Assembly (NCBI GenBank): GCA_030429365.1
Contig: JAUIEW010000012.1
Location: 1 to 40,825 of the forward strand
Direction: 5' to 3'
Source: Phycisphaerae bacterium
GTDB lineage: Bacteria; Planctomycetota; Phycisphaerae; UBA1845
Length of the DNA: 40,825 bases
In this document: piece by piece, positions 14,419 through 23,859 of the stretch
How the letters are laid out: every line of letters begins with the position of its first letter
How positions within the stretch are numbered: the first letter of the stretch is position 1
Position numbers and translations under genes: made by a program
The notes under the pieces: generated by a model
What the model was told of the DNA's origin: nothing
What the model saw: the letters and a program-made list of their open reading frames with translations, nothing else
Database searches by the model: none

Positions 14419-15789
14419 TCAGCGTTGAACCGCTTTGCCCTTGCGACCGATTTGGAAGTGCACGGGGAACAAGCGCTGGAACTCCCAATCTTCCCTGGCG
14501 ACATCGAGCATGGTTCTTATTTTTCGCTTGGCGATACCTTCGAATCGGACGGTGCCATCGACGATGATCGTGATGGGCTTGTCCAGGTCGACGAGGTCGT
14601 CGTTGAGCAGCACTTCAATCTGGCCACTGAGGTGTGTCTCGATGTTGATGGTTTGCCCATCGATTGTTCCGCCGATGTAACCGAGCTTTTCTTTGAGCAT
14701 GGCGGCCATCGCTTCGGCGACGGTTTCGCCGTTGGCGGGTGATACGATCAGTTGTTGCGAAGTCCAGGGCTTGCCGGAGAACTTCGTTTGTCGCAGCCAA
14801 CCATCGCGGGCTTGTGGGGTGTGGCGGAATCGGTGGGAGACGGTCTTGGGTAGTGGAGCGCGTTTCTGCGAGAGGGTTTCCTTGAGTGCGTCTTTGGGCG
14901 GGATGACGCCACCGTGACCGACATCAGGTAGTTCGATCATGGTGATGGGTAGTTTGAGTTTTTCGGCTTGTTGCTTGATGTAGCGGTTCCAAACGGCGAT
15001 GCCGGCTGGCGCGTTGGTGGCCGGATCTTCGGATTGATCGTTGGCGCCATAGACTGCAAGAACGGGCGTGCTGTGTATGTTGGGCAGCAACACGTCGAGG
15101 CATTCCGCTCCCATTTGAATGGCGCAAGTGCCAGCCAGTGGCACTGCGGCGGCGATTGAATCTTTGTGGAGGGTGGCCATCAAGAATGAAGCATGCCCGC
15201 CTAGTGAATAGCCCATCACGTAAATGCGGTCGGTGTCTATGTGGACGAGGTGTTTGAGTTGATTGATAAGGTGTAGCGGCTCTTCGGATTCGGTTGCTGA
15301 CGATCCCAGCCACATGCCGTTGTAGTCGGTCGGCGCTGCGATGATGAATTCCTTGGCTTGTTCACCGAGCAGGGCAAGTGATGCGCGGATGAACTGCTTG
15401 CCGTCGCCGCCTTGACCATGATATGCGATGAGCAGCGGGTACGCAGTCTTGGCGTCGTACCCTTCGGGGACATGAAGTTCGACTTCGAGTGTCTTAGCCG
15501 CTTGCTTTCGGCCCGTGGGGATCGCGATCTTTCGCGTTGAAATGCCGGCTTCCATGTCCTGCCAAAGTTGGACTTTGGTGATGGCGGCCGCGACTTCCGC
15601 GATTGGATCGTCGGCAAGTTTGCGAAGGGCGTGGCTGCGTTCTGATTTCTGTTCGGACATCATGTACGAGTTGACGTATCCGATGCGCTGCTCGGTTTCG
15701 TCGGGCACGTAAGGGGTGGCTGGCTCGGTTGGATCGAGTCCGGTTGCGAGCAGGGTAGCGGAAGCGATCGCGAGAATGAGGTGAAGCAT
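14419..15789 (-). CDS. Secreted alpha/beta-hydrolase esterase with C-terminal extension
   Basis: 456 residues with an N-terminal signal peptide (residues ~1-16, LHLILAIASATLLATG). The alpha/beta-hydrolase fold spans ~100-310: oxyanion region AYHGQGGDG (122-130), nucleophile Ser195 in GYSLGGHA, acid Asp251 in YGANDQSED and His292 in DVGHGG. This pattern fits the predicted peptidase / PHB-depolymerase-like and feruloyl-esterase-like hydrolases that act outside the cytoplasm; the substrate cannot be fixed. Residues ~310-456 form an extra region (VSPANGETVAEAMAAMLKEKLG, DGTVRFEG) that may be a substrate-binding or export-related domain. A perfect TATAAT reads on the minus strand at 15865-15870. 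It is divergent from the DtxR-type regulator. Confidence 0.8.
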   Translation of the reverse strand: MLHLILAIASATLLATGLDPTEPATPYVPDETEQRIGYVNSYMMSEQKSERSHALRKLADDPIAEVAAAITKVQLWQDMEAGISTRKIAIPTGRKQAAKTLEVELHVPEGYDAKTAYPLLIAYHGQGGDGKQFIRASLALLGEQAKEFIIAAPTDYNGMWLGSSATESEEPLHLINQLKHLVHIDTDRIYVMGYSLGGHASFLMATLHKDSIAAAVPLAGTCAIQMGAECLDVLLPNIHSTPVLAVYGANDQSEDPATNAPAGIAVWNRYIKQQAEKLKLPITMIELPDVGHGGVIPPKDALKETLSQKRAPLPKTVSHRFRHTPQARDGWLRQTKFSGKPWTSQQLIVSPANGETVAEAMAAMLKEKLGYIGGTIDGQTINIETHLSGQIEVLLNDDLVDLDKPITIIVDGTVRFEGIAKRKIRTMLDVAREDWEFQRLFPVHFQIGRKGKAVQR

Positions 15790-15864
15790 CGGGGGCTCCT
15801 TGTGGCCGATGAGGGGCAGGCGATTTTGTAGGGCGATTCGGGTGTGAATCGGCTCCTTGTGATC

Positions 15865-15870
15865 ATTATA
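15865..15870 (-). promoter_or_regulatory. Consensus -10 box upstream of the esterase gene
   Basis: TATAAT on the minus strand, 76 bases before the esterase ATG. No clear -35 match lies 16-18 bases upstream. Confidence 0.35.
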
Positions 15871-15934
15871 CGCCGGATTGGCGTTGGGCGATGCACCGGG
15901 TTGGGCTGGGTGTTTCGGGGCGATTTCTCGCGGA

Positions 15935-15964
15935 TTCGACGGTCGGGGGCGGAATTTCTATAAT
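15935..15964 (+). promoter_or_regulatory. Promoter of the DtxR-type regulator gene
   Basis: TTCGAC (15935-15940), an 18-base spacer and a perfect TATAAT (15959-15964). The predicted start near 15971 leaves a leader of about 78 bases to the ATG at 16049. The 15790-16048 interval is the shared divergent regulatory region with the esterase; I see no further structure in it. Confidence 0.5.
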
Positions 15965-16048
15965 CGAAAGATCGATTGGGTTGCTCCTGTCTGCGCCGGG
16001 GGCGGACTCGATCGTGTAATTCAATTCTTAAGCTTTGGATGGACAGTC

Positions 16049-16543
16049 ATGCACAAGAGCGGTGGGTTGTCAGCCACACACGAGATGTATTTGAAGATTA
16101 TCTATCAGCTTCGCGCGTCGGGCGATCCCGCGCGGGTTGGGCAGATGGCCAAGGGGTTGGGCGTGCATCCGTCGACCGTGTCGGCTGTCGTGCGCACGCT
16201 GGATCGGATGGAACTGGTGACGCACGATCGCTACGGCGTGGTGAAGTTGACGGATGTCGGAGCGAAGCTCGCGGAGTGCGTGGTGCGGCGCTTTGAGGTG
16301 CTGCGCGAGTTTTTTATCAACGTGCTGGGGCTTGACGAAGAGACGGCTGAAGTCGAAGCGTGCGAAACCGAACACGTTTTAAGCCCCGACACGGTTGGCC
16401 GACTCGAGCACATCACCAAGCAGTTGAGCGATGCCGGATTCACCCCACCATCCAACTTCACACCGCCGCTCAGCGCCCTGTGCCACGACTGCATGGAAGC
16501 AGGCACTTGCCAAGCTGCTGACGCCGTGCCGCTGAATAAGTAG
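16049..16543 (+). CDS. DtxR/MntR-family metal-dependent transcriptional regulator
   Basis: 164 residues. The N-terminal winged helix-turn-helix spans ~8-70 (SATHEMYLKIIYQL, MAKGLGVHPSTVSAVVRTLDRMELV). The dimerisation and metal-binding domain spans ~75-135, with the family motif ACETEHVLSPDTVGRLEHI. Family members bind Fe2+ or Mn2+ and repress uptake genes or control metal homeostasis. The C-terminal tail CHDCMEAGTC is cysteine-rich and could add metal or redox sensing. I chose the ATG at 16049 because family homology begins there; a longer frame from 15878 would translate the promoter. No transport gene is adjacent, so the regulon is unknown; the divergent esterase is one possible target. 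Confidence 0.87.
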   Translation: MHKSGGLSATHEMYLKIIYQLRASGDPARVGQMAKGLGVHPSTVSAVVRTLDRMELVTHDRYGVVKLTDVGAKLAECVVRRFEVLREFFINVLGLDEETAEVEACETEHVLSPDTVGRLEHITKQLSDAGFTPPSNFTPPLSALCHDCMEAGTCQAADAVPLNK

Positions 16544-16598
16544 AGCAACTCAACAGTCGCAGGCTTCAATTGATTTGCGAGCTTACGCGGCGAGATGA

Positions 16599-16886
16599 AT
16601 GAGTCCAGCGATGCCGAAGCGCACTAATTTCAAGAAGTACAACAAGAAGCTTTGTGTTGACGACGGTGAAGGCGGTTGGAAGCTCAGGGTCTATCATCGC
16701 TCGGCCAACCGAAAGACATGCGATCGACTCTTGATCAAGTGCGGTGACTGCCATGAGAAGATTCAAGTTTACTACGACGACACATACGGGATAGAAATCG
16801 AGGGCGTTAATGCATCGATCGCAGAATGGCGACGGGTGTTGTTGCCGATTCTGTATCCCAAGGGCGATGGGCCTTCGTTCGACTAA
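16599..16886 (+). CDS. Small basic protein of unknown function with CxxC
   Basis: 95 residues, or 91 from a second ATG at 16611. The N-terminus is strongly basic (MPKRTNFKKYNKK), and a KCGDCHEK motif near residue 50 could hold half of a metal site; only one other Cys pair member is visible (Cys19, Cys41). The tail is acidic and aromatic. I do not recognise the family. It lies between the DtxR-type regulator and a lipoprotein gene, 55 bases after the former. Coding status rests on length, the lack of a competing frame and plausible composition. Confidence 0.5.
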   Translation: MSPAMPKRTNFKKYNKKLCVDDGEGGWKLRVYHRSANRKTCDRLLIKCGDCHEKIQVYYDDTYGIEIEGVNASIAEWRRVLLPILYPKGDGPSFD

Positions 16887-16943
16887 CTCGCCGGAACAAA
16901 GCGAACTGAATGTGAATTAGCCAGATCTGCAGGAGGTGATACT

Positions 16944-17423
16944 GTGTCTTCCAAGGGGCTAGCCGGATTGATGCTGATTGCGGCCATGGGGTTGAACGCG
17001 GGCTGTCATGACGGCGTCAGCGTAGAGCAATCCTGGAAACTGCGAATCACTTATTCGGAAAGCGGAGAGACCGTCGGCGTGGTGCGCGTTTTTGACGTCA
17101 GCTCTGAGAGCACTCGCAGCAAGGCTGAGCGAGGCGAATCTGTTGAGAATATTGTTGGTATTTCATTCATGACCAACTCCAATGGTGTCGTCGAAATCCG
17201 CGATGGCTCTCTGGTTGTGTGCTTTCGAGAGCCTTCTCTGGTTGGCACGGCCTGCAGCGACGTTGTTCCCCCTGACCTTCATACAGGTGAAAGAAAGAGT
17301 GTCTTGATTGACGACGGTTCTGCGTCGGAACTCTTGGATTTTGACTTGATCGTGGGTGGCAAGTCCGAGGGCGATGTATTTGGGGTCGAAGTGGTCTCAA
17401 TTTCTCCACCCGAATTGCGCTGA
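16944..17423 (+). CDS. Small lipoprotein of unknown function
   Basis: 159 residues starting at GTG 16944 behind a near-perfect AGGAGGTGAT at 16931-16940. Residues 1-21 are a lipoprotein signal with lipobox LNAGC (Cys21). The mature part is a small beta-rich domain (WKLRITYSESGETVGVVRVFDV, VVEIRDGSLVVCF) with an additional Cys pair that might form a disulfide. I do not recognise the fold. It ends just before a bidirectional terminator. Likely periplasmic-membrane attached. Confidence 0.7.
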   Translation: MSSKGLAGLMLIAAMGLNAGCHDGVSVEQSWKLRITYSESGETVGVVRVFDVSSESTRSKAERGESVENIVGISFMTNSNGVVEIRDGSLVVCFREPSLVGTACSDVVPPDLHTGERKSVLIDDGSASELLDFDLIVGGKSEGDVFGVEVVSISPPELR

Positions 17424-17454
17424 TTATTTTCATCGTCGAATATGGTTAACCACG

Positions 17455-17500
17455 AAAAAAGCGGATCATCCCGATTGGGGTGATCCGCTTCTGCTTTTTT
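17455..17500. terminator. Bidirectional rho-independent terminator
   Basis: A 12-bp stem with one G-U pair joins 17461-17472 and 17477-17488. A runs on the left (17455-17460) and T-rich sequence on the right (17489-17500) serve both strands. It separates the converging lipoprotein and PEP-CTERM genes. Confidence 0.9.
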
Positions 17501-17521
17501 GACTTGTGTGGCCGTGTCGAA

Positions 17522-18229
17522 TTACGAGCGGCGACGGAGGGCGACTACTGCGCCGAGGCCCAGGAGCAGGGCTGATGCCGGTTCCGGGGCAAGGACGGCC
17601 TCAAACACTGAGTTGACGTCGCACGCGTAGTGGAACGGGAGCAGGATCGGGTTTTCGGGATCGATGGTTGAGGGATCGAGCATGAAGCTGTCGTCTTCCC
17701 ACACCATTGAGGCGGTGCCGTCGATGACGTCGTCGCGAAGGCTGTTAACCGTGAGCGTTCCGAACGAGGTGCTCGGCAGCAACACCGACTGACCCGGGAA
17801 GCCGAACATGCTCAGGTCGTTGGTGAAGGTGATCTCGTAGGTGTCGGTGGTCTCAAAATCATACGTGCCATCGCCGTTGTCGGTGAGGCGGCCCGGCTCG
17901 GAACCGGGGATGATGCTGACGGTGATGGGGCCGGTTTCGACATCTGCCCCGGTGCTGTTGGGTAGTGAGATGGAACCGATCTGCTGCGAGTAGTTGGTGA
18001 ACTTTGCGGTTTCGTTGTCGAAGTCGATTTCCATGCCGAACGTGGTGTTCGAGATTTCGGAATCGCGGACACCACCGTTGCCGAAGAAGTCGAGGGCAAA
18101 GGTGCTCTCGGGGGCGCTTTGCGATTGATCCTGCACGGCGCTGAGGATGTACGGCGCGGCGGACGCGGTTGACGCGGCGAACATGCCGACACATGCGGCG
18201 ACTGCAAAGATTGATCGTGTGCGTTTCAT
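17522..18229 (-). CDS. PEP-CTERM sorting-domain exported protein
   Basis: 235 residues. A signal peptide (residues ~1-24, cleavage after ASA) leads to a beta-rich, acidic, low-Lys mature region. The C-terminus is APEPASALLLGLGAVVALRRRS: the PEP motif, a hydrophobic helix and a basic tail, the hallmark of substrates of the exosortase/archaeosortase system. Such proteins are exported and processed at the envelope, often with exopolysaccharide. The mature domain is not one I recognise. It is preceded by a TTGTCA-N18-TGTAAT promoter candidate and followed by a strong terminator, so it is probably monocistronic. No exosortase gene is in this window. Confidence 0.88.
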   Translation of the reverse strand: MKRTRSIFAVAACVGMFAASTASAAPYILSAVQDQSQSAPESTFALDFFGNGGVRDSEISNTTFGMEIDFDNETAKFTNYSQQIGSISLPNSTGADVETGPITVSIIPGSEPGRLTDNGDGTYDFETTDTYEITFTNDLSMFGFPGQSVLLPSTSFGTLTVNSLRDDVIDGTASMVWEDDSFMLDPSTIDPENPILLPFHYACDVNSVFEAVLAPEPASALLLGLGAVVALRRRS

Positions 18230-18402
18230 ATTTCCTGTTCTCCTTCAGCCCGGAAAAGTTCTCTCCACCTCGCGGCGATTACGATCGTCCGCTGGACGTG
18301 GTTGTGACCGGCAACAAGTGACCAAGAATTGGCGGGCTTGTCAACGTTTGCCGGCCCCTCGTGGGTCGAAGTATGCGCACAACGCGCCCCTGATACAATC
18401 GC

Positions 18403-18432
18403 ATTACATTTATCGCGTACAACATTTGACAA
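18403..18432 (-). promoter_or_regulatory. Promoter candidate for the PEP-CTERM gene, with overlapping hairpin
   Basis: On the minus strand TTGTCA (18427-18432) and TGTAAT (18403-18408) are 18 bases apart, with the gene start about 170 bases downstream. A 7-bp inverted repeat, TTCGGCT (18433-18439) and AGCCGAA (18448-18454), lies directly upstream of the -35 and could be an operator. The whole gap 18230-18562 otherwise shows only the inverted repeat at 18519-18543. Confidence 0.45.
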
Positions 18433-18518
18433 TTCGGCTGATTCCTTAGCCGAAAAAGCGGGTTTGGGGGGCGGTTGAGAAGTCGCGTGCGTTCGCATTT
18501 TGTGTGCGGATCACTACG

Positions 18519-18543
18519 ATTGTGAGCATTCCGTCGTCACAAT
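18519..18543. promoter_or_regulatory. Inverted repeat ATTGTGA-N11-TCACAAT before the PaaK-like ligase
   Basis: A perfect 7-bp inverted repeat lies 20 bases upstream of the likely ATG of the ligase gene. It may be an operator or a leader hairpin. The half-sites look CRP-like, but the spacer (11, not 6) does not fit CRP. Confidence 0.35.
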
Positions 18544-18562
18544 TGCGAGTGCGCCCATCGAT

Positions 18563-19867
18563 ATGCATGCCGACATCACCAACGACATGAGAATGGATCG
18601 GCGCGAGCTTCTCGCCCACCAGCGGCGAAAGTTGGCCCAGCTGTTTGCGGCGATACGCGGCGATGACGGTGGGCACATTGGATCAACATTCTATCGCAAC
18701 AAGTTTGACGGCATCGCGTTCGATCCGGCGCGCGATGATTTGGGCGGGCTCCCACTTACCACCCGCGCCGAGTTGCAAAGCGATCAGCAAACCCATCCGC
18801 CGTATGGCACCATTCTGACTTGCGACATCGATACGTACGTGCGATTTCACCAGACATCGAGTACATCCGGCGCGCCGCTGCGCTGGCCCGATACGCGGGC
18901 GAATTGGGATTGGTGGATTCGATGTTGGCAGTTTGTGCTTGAGGGTGCAGGCGTCACGTCAAAGGATCGCGTGGTCTTTCCGTTTTCGTTTGGACCGTTC
19001 GTGGGATTCTGGTCGGCATTTGATGCTGCTTGTGAGCGCGGTTGTTTGTGTATGCCAGCCGGCGGGATGTCGAGCGCTGCGCGTTTGAAATACATCGCCG
19101 ATAATCACGCGACGGTTGTGTGTTGCACACCGACGTATGCGTTGCGGTTGGCTGAAGTTGCAGCGGAAGAAGGCGTTGATTTGGCGGCGCTTCCAGTGCG
19201 GGCGCTGATCGTGGCTGGTGAGCCGGGCGGGAGTATACCAGCCACGCGCGATCGGATTGAGTCGGCATGGGGCGCGCGCGTGTTCGATCATGTCGGCATG
19301 ACGGAAATCGGCGCGTGGGGATTTCAAACTGAAGGCTACCGCGACGGTGTGTATGTCATCGAAAGCGAATTCATCGCCGAGGTCATCGATCCGAAAACGC
19401 TAGCGCCCGTTGATGAAGGTGAGCTGGGCGAGTTGGTGCTGACGAACCTTGGGCGGTTGGGCAGTCCGTTGATACGATACCGCACGGGTGATCTTGTCCG
19501 GCTGACAACTGAGCCCGGTCCGGATGGCATTGGTTTCGCCCGCGTCATCGGTGGTGTGGTGGGCCGATCAGATGACATGATGGTTGTTCGCGGTAACAAT
19601 GTGTTTCCGTCGGCGATCGAAGATGTGTTGCGCCGATTTGAAGAAGTTGCCGAGTATCGCATCACCTTGCTGGATAACGGGCCACTCAATGATCTGCTGG
19701 TCGAAGTCGAACTTGATACTGCTGCCGGGAGTGCGTCAGGCGGTTTATGTGAACGCATGTCCGATGCCCTTCGCCTTCGCCTGAACTTCGCGCCGAAGGT
19801 CGCAACCGTGGCGGCTAACAGCTTGCCGCGCAGCGAGATGAAATCCCGCCGCGTTGCCCGTCAATGA
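18563..19867 (+). CDS. PaaK-like AMP-forming acyl-CoA ligase
   Basis: About 434 residues from the ATG at 18563. ANL-superfamily features of the phenylacetate-CoA ligase branch are visible: the Ser/Thr-rich P-loop TSSTSGAPLRW, the A5-type MTEIGAW, the A7-type YRTGDLVRL and the GRSDDMMVVRGNNVFPSAIEDVL segment that opens the C-terminal domain. These enzymes activate an aryl or acyl carboxylate as adenylate and usually transfer it to CoA. The substrate is unknown. No clear ribosome site supports a start; a TTG at 18500 and an ATG at 18587 are alternatives. The gene is divergent from the PEP-CTERM gene and lies upstream of a second adenylating enzyme at 23860, which may use related substrates. Confidence 0.83.
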   Translation: MHADITNDMRMDRRELLAHQRRKLAQLFAAIRGDDGGHIGSTFYRNKFDGIAFDPARDDLGGLPLTTRAELQSDQQTHPPYGTILTCDIDTYVRFHQTSSTSGAPLRWPDTRANWDWWIRCWQFVLEGAGVTSKDRVVFPFSFGPFVGFWSAFDAACERGCLCMPAGGMSSAARLKYIADNHATVVCCTPTYALRLAEVAAEEGVDLAALPVRALIVAGEPGGSIPATRDRIESAWGARVFDHVGMTEIGAWGFQTEGYRDGVYVIESEFIAEVIDPKTLAPVDEGELGELVLTNLGRLGSPLIRYRTGDLVRLTTEPGPDGIGFARVIGGVVGRSDDMMVVRGNNVFPSAIEDVLRRFEEVAEYRITLLDNGPLNDLLVEVELDTAAGSASGGLCERMSDALRLRLNFAPKVATVAANSLPRSEMKSRRVARQ

Positions 19868-19929
19868 TGGCGGGGCGCTTGTGTAACAGAATTGTCATGC
19901 GGGCGGTGTCGTTCGCCCCATTCTGATAT

Positions 19930-19958
19930 TTGTTAGAATGCCGTCCCGCTTATATACA
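19930..19958 (+). promoter_or_regulatory. Promoter of the propeller-protein operon
   Basis: TTGTTA (19930-19935), a 17-base spacer and TATACA (19953-19958). The predicted start is about 35 bases before the GTG at 20000. Confidence 0.5.
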
Positions 19959-19999
19959 CGTATGGATTCAACTGTCCGCCAAGTGAAGGAAACCAACAC

Positions 20000-22264
20000 G
20001 TGAAATGTTCATTTATCTCTGCAGCCACACTGAGTCTTCTGCTTTGTGCATTACCGTCGCAGGCCAACGATTGGCCATATTGGCGCGGGCCTGAGCAGAA
20101 CGGATTCTCTCGCGAGAAAGCGCCGGTCACTTCCTGGACGATTGACGGGGAGAACATGGCTTGGAAGTCCGACGTCGGCGGTCGCTCGACGCCGGTCATC
20201 ATGAATGGGCGGTTGTATGAAATCGCTCCTGTCGGTGAAGGCGAGTCGAGGCAGGAGCGAGTGGTCTGCCTCGACGCCAACACCGGCAAGACCCTCTGGG
20301 AGCATCGCTTCAACGTGTTCCACACCGACATCGTCGAGAACCGCGTCGGTTGGACGGCTGTCGTCGGCGATCCGGAAACGGGCAACGTTTATGCCCACGG
20401 TACCGGTGGTGAGATGTTCTGCTTTTCCAAGGATGGCGAGCTTCTTTGGAAGCGTTCGATGACCGAAGAGTTCGGGCGCATCAGTGGATATGGTGGCCGA
20501 CTGCACACACCGATCATCGATGAAGATCGCGTGATCGTCAGCTTCCTCAATTCGAGTTGGGGGCCGATGGCCAAGCCGACCCATCGTTGGTTGGCGCTGG
20601 ATAAGAACACCGGGGACGTGATCTGGTGGTCGGCTCCGGGCGGCAAGCCGCTGGATACGACGTACGCGGTGCCGGCTGTTGCGGTGATCGGCGGCAAGCG
20701 GATGCTGATCGCAGCCGCAGCTGACGGCTGGGTCTATGGCATGCTTGCCCGCACGGGCGAGAAGGTGTGGTCGTACAAGCTGAGCAAGCGCGGGTTGAAC
20801 ACGTCGATTGTGGTCGAAGGGAACTATGCCTACGTGTCGCATAGTGAAGAAAACTATACGACGACGAAGATGGGCGCGGTGCTTTGTATCGACGCGGGCA
20901 AGACGGGCGACATCACGGAAGACGGAGCCGTCTGGCGTCACGATGGATTGACGGTTGGATACGCTTCGCCGGCGCTCGCCAACGGACGTTTGTATGTCGT
21001 CAACAATGCCGCGACGATGATCTGCTTTGACGCCAAGACGGGTAAGAAGTTCTGGGAATATGACATGGGACGCGTCGGCAAGAGTTCGCCGACAGTGACG
21101 GCTGATGGTGTGATCTACTACGGCGAACAGACCGGCATGTTCCATATTCTCAAGGACGAAGGCGACAAGTGCGTGTCGCTGGATATGGATACGTTTGAAC
21201 GCGACGACAACCTGGTGGATGAAATTTACGGTTCGCCGGTGGTGGCCAATGGCCGCGTGTATTTCATGACACGATATGGCACTTACTGTTTGGGCTCTGG
21301 CGAAGGGGGCGCGGTCCCACATCGTGTAACCATTTCGAGCGGCCCTGGGGATGGATTGGCCGGACGTACGGGGTTTCGAGTCGTGCCGGCTGAATTAACT
21401 GTCGCGCCGGGTGAATCTGTGCAACTGAGGGTTCAGCAGTTTAGGCTCGATGGATTTGGCGAATCTTCGACGCCGGTCGACCCTGGCGACTCCTCTGCAA
21501 TTGAGTGGGTCGTAAAAGGCGGCCATGGAAGAGTGTCAGAGGACGGCACTTTCACAGCGAAGGCCAGCGGGTTTGGAGCCGGCATTGTTGAAGCGAATAT
21601 CAAGGTTGGCGACACGCAGTACGCTATCACGCCTGCCCGCGTTCGCGTTTCGCCGAAGCTGCCCTACGCGGTTGACTTTGAAGACATGCCGGCTGGTTCG
21701 GTGCCGCCGGGTTGGATTGGCGTCTCGAAGAAGACCGACATTGTCGAGATGGATGGCGGGCGGGTGCTGCGGAAGATCGCGGACAAGAAGTTCCCGTCGC
21801 CGCCGTTTATGCGACTTCGTTCGTACGTGGGGCCACCGATTGAGGGCGGCTACACCGTGCAGTGCGACCTGATGGGGCGGGCGAAGAAGAAGCGATTTAA
21901 ACCTGATATGGGTTTGATCAACTCGCGCTACCGCATGATCGCGATGGGTATGGGCGGGGTTCTGCGGGTCGAGTCGTGGTCGCCATTGCCGCGTATTCGT
22001 CATGATGTGAAGTTCAAATACGATCCTGAAAAATGGTACACGATGAAGTTTGAGGTGCGGCTGGACGGCGACAAGGCCCACCTGCGCGGCAAGATTTGGC
22101 CGCGCGATGAGTCGGAACCGGCTGAGTGGCTTCTCGATGTGGTGGACTCGTGTCCCAACACCGAAGGCAGCCCGGGCATCTATGCATATTCAACGAACAC
22201 GACCTCCAAGAGCGACGGTCCTGAAAACTATTACGACAATTTCAAGGTGACCAACAATGAATAA
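20000..22264 (+). CDS. Exported PQQ-like beta-propeller protein with Ig-like and LamG-like domains
   Basis: 754 residues with a signal peptide (~1-22, ALPSQA then NDWPYWRGP). Residues ~25-430 are a PQQ-like propeller with repeated blades of the type [31 protein letters not shown] and [28 protein letters not shown] at the mature N-terminus is typical of planctomycete outer-membrane or periplasmic propeller proteins. Residues ~445-555 look like a bacterial Ig-like domain ([35 protein letters not shown]). Residues ~560-754 look like a concanavalin/LamG-type jelly roll ([33 protein letters not shown], ending YYDNFKV). PQQ binding is not implied; carbohydrate or protein binding is more likely. It overlaps the next propeller gene by 8 bases. 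Confidence 0.83.
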   Translation: MKCSFISAATLSLLLCALPSQANDWPYWRGPEQNGFSREKAPVTSWTIDGENMAWKSDVGGRSTPVIMNGRLYEIAPVGEGESRQERVVCLDANTGKTLWEHRFNVFHTDIVENRVGWTAVVGDPETGNVYAHGTGGEMFCFSKDGELLWKRSMTEEFGRISGYGGRLHTPIIDEDRVIVSFLNSSWGPMAKPTHRWLALDKNTGDVIWWSAPGGKPLDTTYAVPAVAVIGGKRMLIAAAADGWVYGMLARTGEKVWSYKLSKRGLNTSIVVEGNYAYVSHSEENYTTTKMGAVLCIDAGKTGDITEDGAVWRHDGLTVGYASPALANGRLYVVNNAATMICFDAKTGKKFWEYDMGRVGKSSPTVTADGVIYYGEQTGMFHILKDEGDKCVSLDMDTFERDDNLVDEIYGSPVVANGRVYFMTRYGTYCLGSGEGGAVPHRVTISSGPGDGLAGRTGFRVVPAELTVAPGESVQLRVQQFRLDGFGESSTPVDPGDSSAIEWVVKGGHGRVSEDGTFTAKASGFGAGIVEANIKVGDTQYAITPARVRVSPKLPYAVDFEDMPAGSVPPGWIGVSKKTDIVEMDGGRVLRKIADKKFPSPPFMRLRSYVGPPIEGGYTVQCDLMGRAKKKRFKPDMGLINSRYRMIAMGMGGVLRVESWSPLPRIRHDVKFKYDPEKWYTMKFEVRLDGDKAHLRGKIWPRDESEPAEWLLDVVDSCPNTEGSPGIYAYSTNTTSKSDGPENYYDNFKVTNNE

Positions 22265-23783
22265 TCGAATGGCGCGTTCGTATCGCGCGATGGCGGCAGC
22301 CGCTTTGTTCGGATGTGTGGCGACGGCGGTGAATGCAGAACCGTTGGCCAAAGCCAAAAAGGGCGATTGGCCGATGTGGGGCGGATCGATCGACCGCAAC
22401 ATGGTCTCGGGCGAGACGGGCATCGCAGCCGAGTGGGACCTCAAGAGCAAGAAGAACATCAAGTGGGCGGTCGAACTGGGTTCGCAGACGTATGGCAACC
22501 CGGTCATCGTCAACGGAAAGGTGCTCGCGGGTACGAACAACAACGGTCATCTCCGCCCGGGTATCGAGGGCGACAAGGGTGTGATCGTCTGCGTTGATGA
22601 AAAGACCGGCAAGCTTCTTTGGCAGATGACGCACGACAAGTTGCCTACCGGCCGCGTCAACGATTGGCCCGAGCAGGGCATTTGTTCGACGCCGTACGTC
22701 GAAGGCAATCGCCTGTGGTATGTCAGCAACCGGTGCGAGTTGGTTTGCGCGGATTTGGAAGGGTTCCTTGACGGCGAGAACGACGGGCCCTTCAAGGATG
22801 AAAAGTATCACGACAAACACGACGGCGACATCATCTGGAAGTACGACATGATCGAGGAGTTGGGCGTGTTTCCGCACAACCTAGCGACGTCGTCACCGGT
22901 TGGTTACGGCGATTTGATCTTTATCAATACGTCGAACGGTGTGGACGAAGGGCACCTCGACCTGCCAGTGGCTGACGCGCCGGATTTCATTGCGGTGAAC
23001 AAGAACACGGGTGAACTCGTTTGGGAGAACAACGATCCGGCTGACAAAGTGCTGCACGGCAGCTGGTCATCGCCGGCGGTCGGAATGGTCGCGGGCAAGC
23101 CGCAGGTGGTATTTGCGGGTGGTGACGGTTACGCATATTCATTCGAGCCCAAGACCGGAAAGCTGCTTTGGAAGTTCAATTTGAATCCCAAGGATTCGAC
23201 ATGGGAATTGGGTGGCCGGGGTACGAAAAACAACATCATCGCCACGCCGGTGATTCACGATGACAAGGTCTACCTGTGTGTCGGGCAGGATCCGGAGCAT
23301 GGCGAGGGACCGGGGCACTTGTACGCGATCGACGCGACAAAGACCGGCGACATCACCGAGAGCGGTCGCATCTGGCACGTGGGTGACGAGAAGTTCAACC
23401 GTTCCATGTCGACGGTCGCGATTGCGGACGGCTTGCTTTACATCTCGGATTTGAGCGGGTTTTTGTATTGCCTCGACCTCAAGACCGGCAAGGAACACTG
23501 GAAGTACGACACCTATGCTGCGATCTGGGGTTCGCCGTACGTCGTCGATGGTAAGGTTTATCTTGGCGATGAAGATGGCGAAGTCGTCGTGCTCAAGCAT
23601 GGTCCGAAGTTGCAGGAGATCGCGACCAACGACATGTTGAACTCGGTGTACACGTCGCCGGTGGCGGCCAACGGTACGCTGTTTGTGACGAATCGCCGGA
23701 TGATGGTGGCGATTGAGTTGCCGAAAGGCGGCGAGAAGAAGCCAGCCGCTGACGCGGAGGGCAAGCCGAAATCGGACGGGTAA
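22257..23783 (+). CDS. Exported PQQ-like beta-propeller protein
   Basis: 508 residues with a signal peptide (~1-27, ending VNA). The rest is a propeller of repeated blades such as [58 protein letters not shown] and [18 protein letters not shown]. The mature N-terminus [14 protein letters not shown] is a variant of the WPxWRGP start in its upstream neighbour. The start ATG lies inside the 3' end of that gene (8-base overlap), so the two are co-translated and may form a complex in the periplasm. The C-terminal tail ([18 protein letters not shown]) is charged and probably disordered. No cofactor ligands can be assigned. Confidence 0.85.
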   Translation: MNNRMARSYRAMAAAALFGCVATAVNAEPLAKAKKGDWPMWGGSIDRNMVSGETGIAAEWDLKSKKNIKWAVELGSQTYGNPVIVNGKVLAGTNNNGHLRPGIEGDKGVIVCVDEKTGKLLWQMTHDKLPTGRVNDWPEQGICSTPYVEGNRLWYVSNRCELVCADLEGFLDGENDGPFKDEKYHDKHDGDIIWKYDMIEELGVFPHNLATSSPVGYGDLIFINTSNGVDEGHLDLPVADAPDFIAVNKNTGELVWENNDPADKVLHGSWSSPAVGMVAGKPQVVFAGGDGYAYSFEPKTGKLLWKFNLNPKDSTWELGGRGTKNNIIATPVIHDDKVYLCVGQDPEHGEGPGHLYAIDATKTGDITESGRIWHVGDEKFNRSMSTVAIADGLLYISDLSGFLYCLDLKTGKEHWKYDTYAAIWGSPYVVDGKVYLGDEDGEVVVLKHGPKLQEIATNDMLNSVYTSPVAANGTLFVTNRRMMVAIELPKGGEKKPAADAEGKPKSDG

Positions 23784-23790
23784 ATCCGTT

Positions 23791-23853
23791 GTAGGGTGGG
23801 CCATGCCCACCGTCGTTTGAAGTTGATGAATTGGTGGGCACGGCCCACCCTAC
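23791..23853. repeat. Long intergenic palindrome (21-bp arms)
   Basis: The arms at 23791-23811 and 23833-23853 are reverse complements at 20 of 21 positions. They start GTAGGGTGGGCC and end GGCCCACCCTAC around a 21-base loop. It fills the gap between the second propeller gene and the adenylating-enzyme gene, ending 6 bases before the ATG. It has the form of a dispersed REP-like or MITE-like element and would fold strongly in RNA. Confidence 0.75.
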
Positions 23854-23859
23854 GGGTAG

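Noticed and set aside
18519-18543. CRP-type operator
   Set aside because: The half-sites are 11 bases apart rather than 6.
20051-21322. 423-codon open frame antisense to the first propeller gene
   Set aside because: It mirrors the real gene and is rich in His and Arg, as antisense frames of GC-rich genes are; there is no domain and no start context.
20000-23783. PQQ-dependent alcohol dehydrogenases
   Set aside because: The propeller repeats are present but I see no PQQ or calcium ligand set nor a cytochrome domain; most such planctomycete proteins are not quinoproteins.
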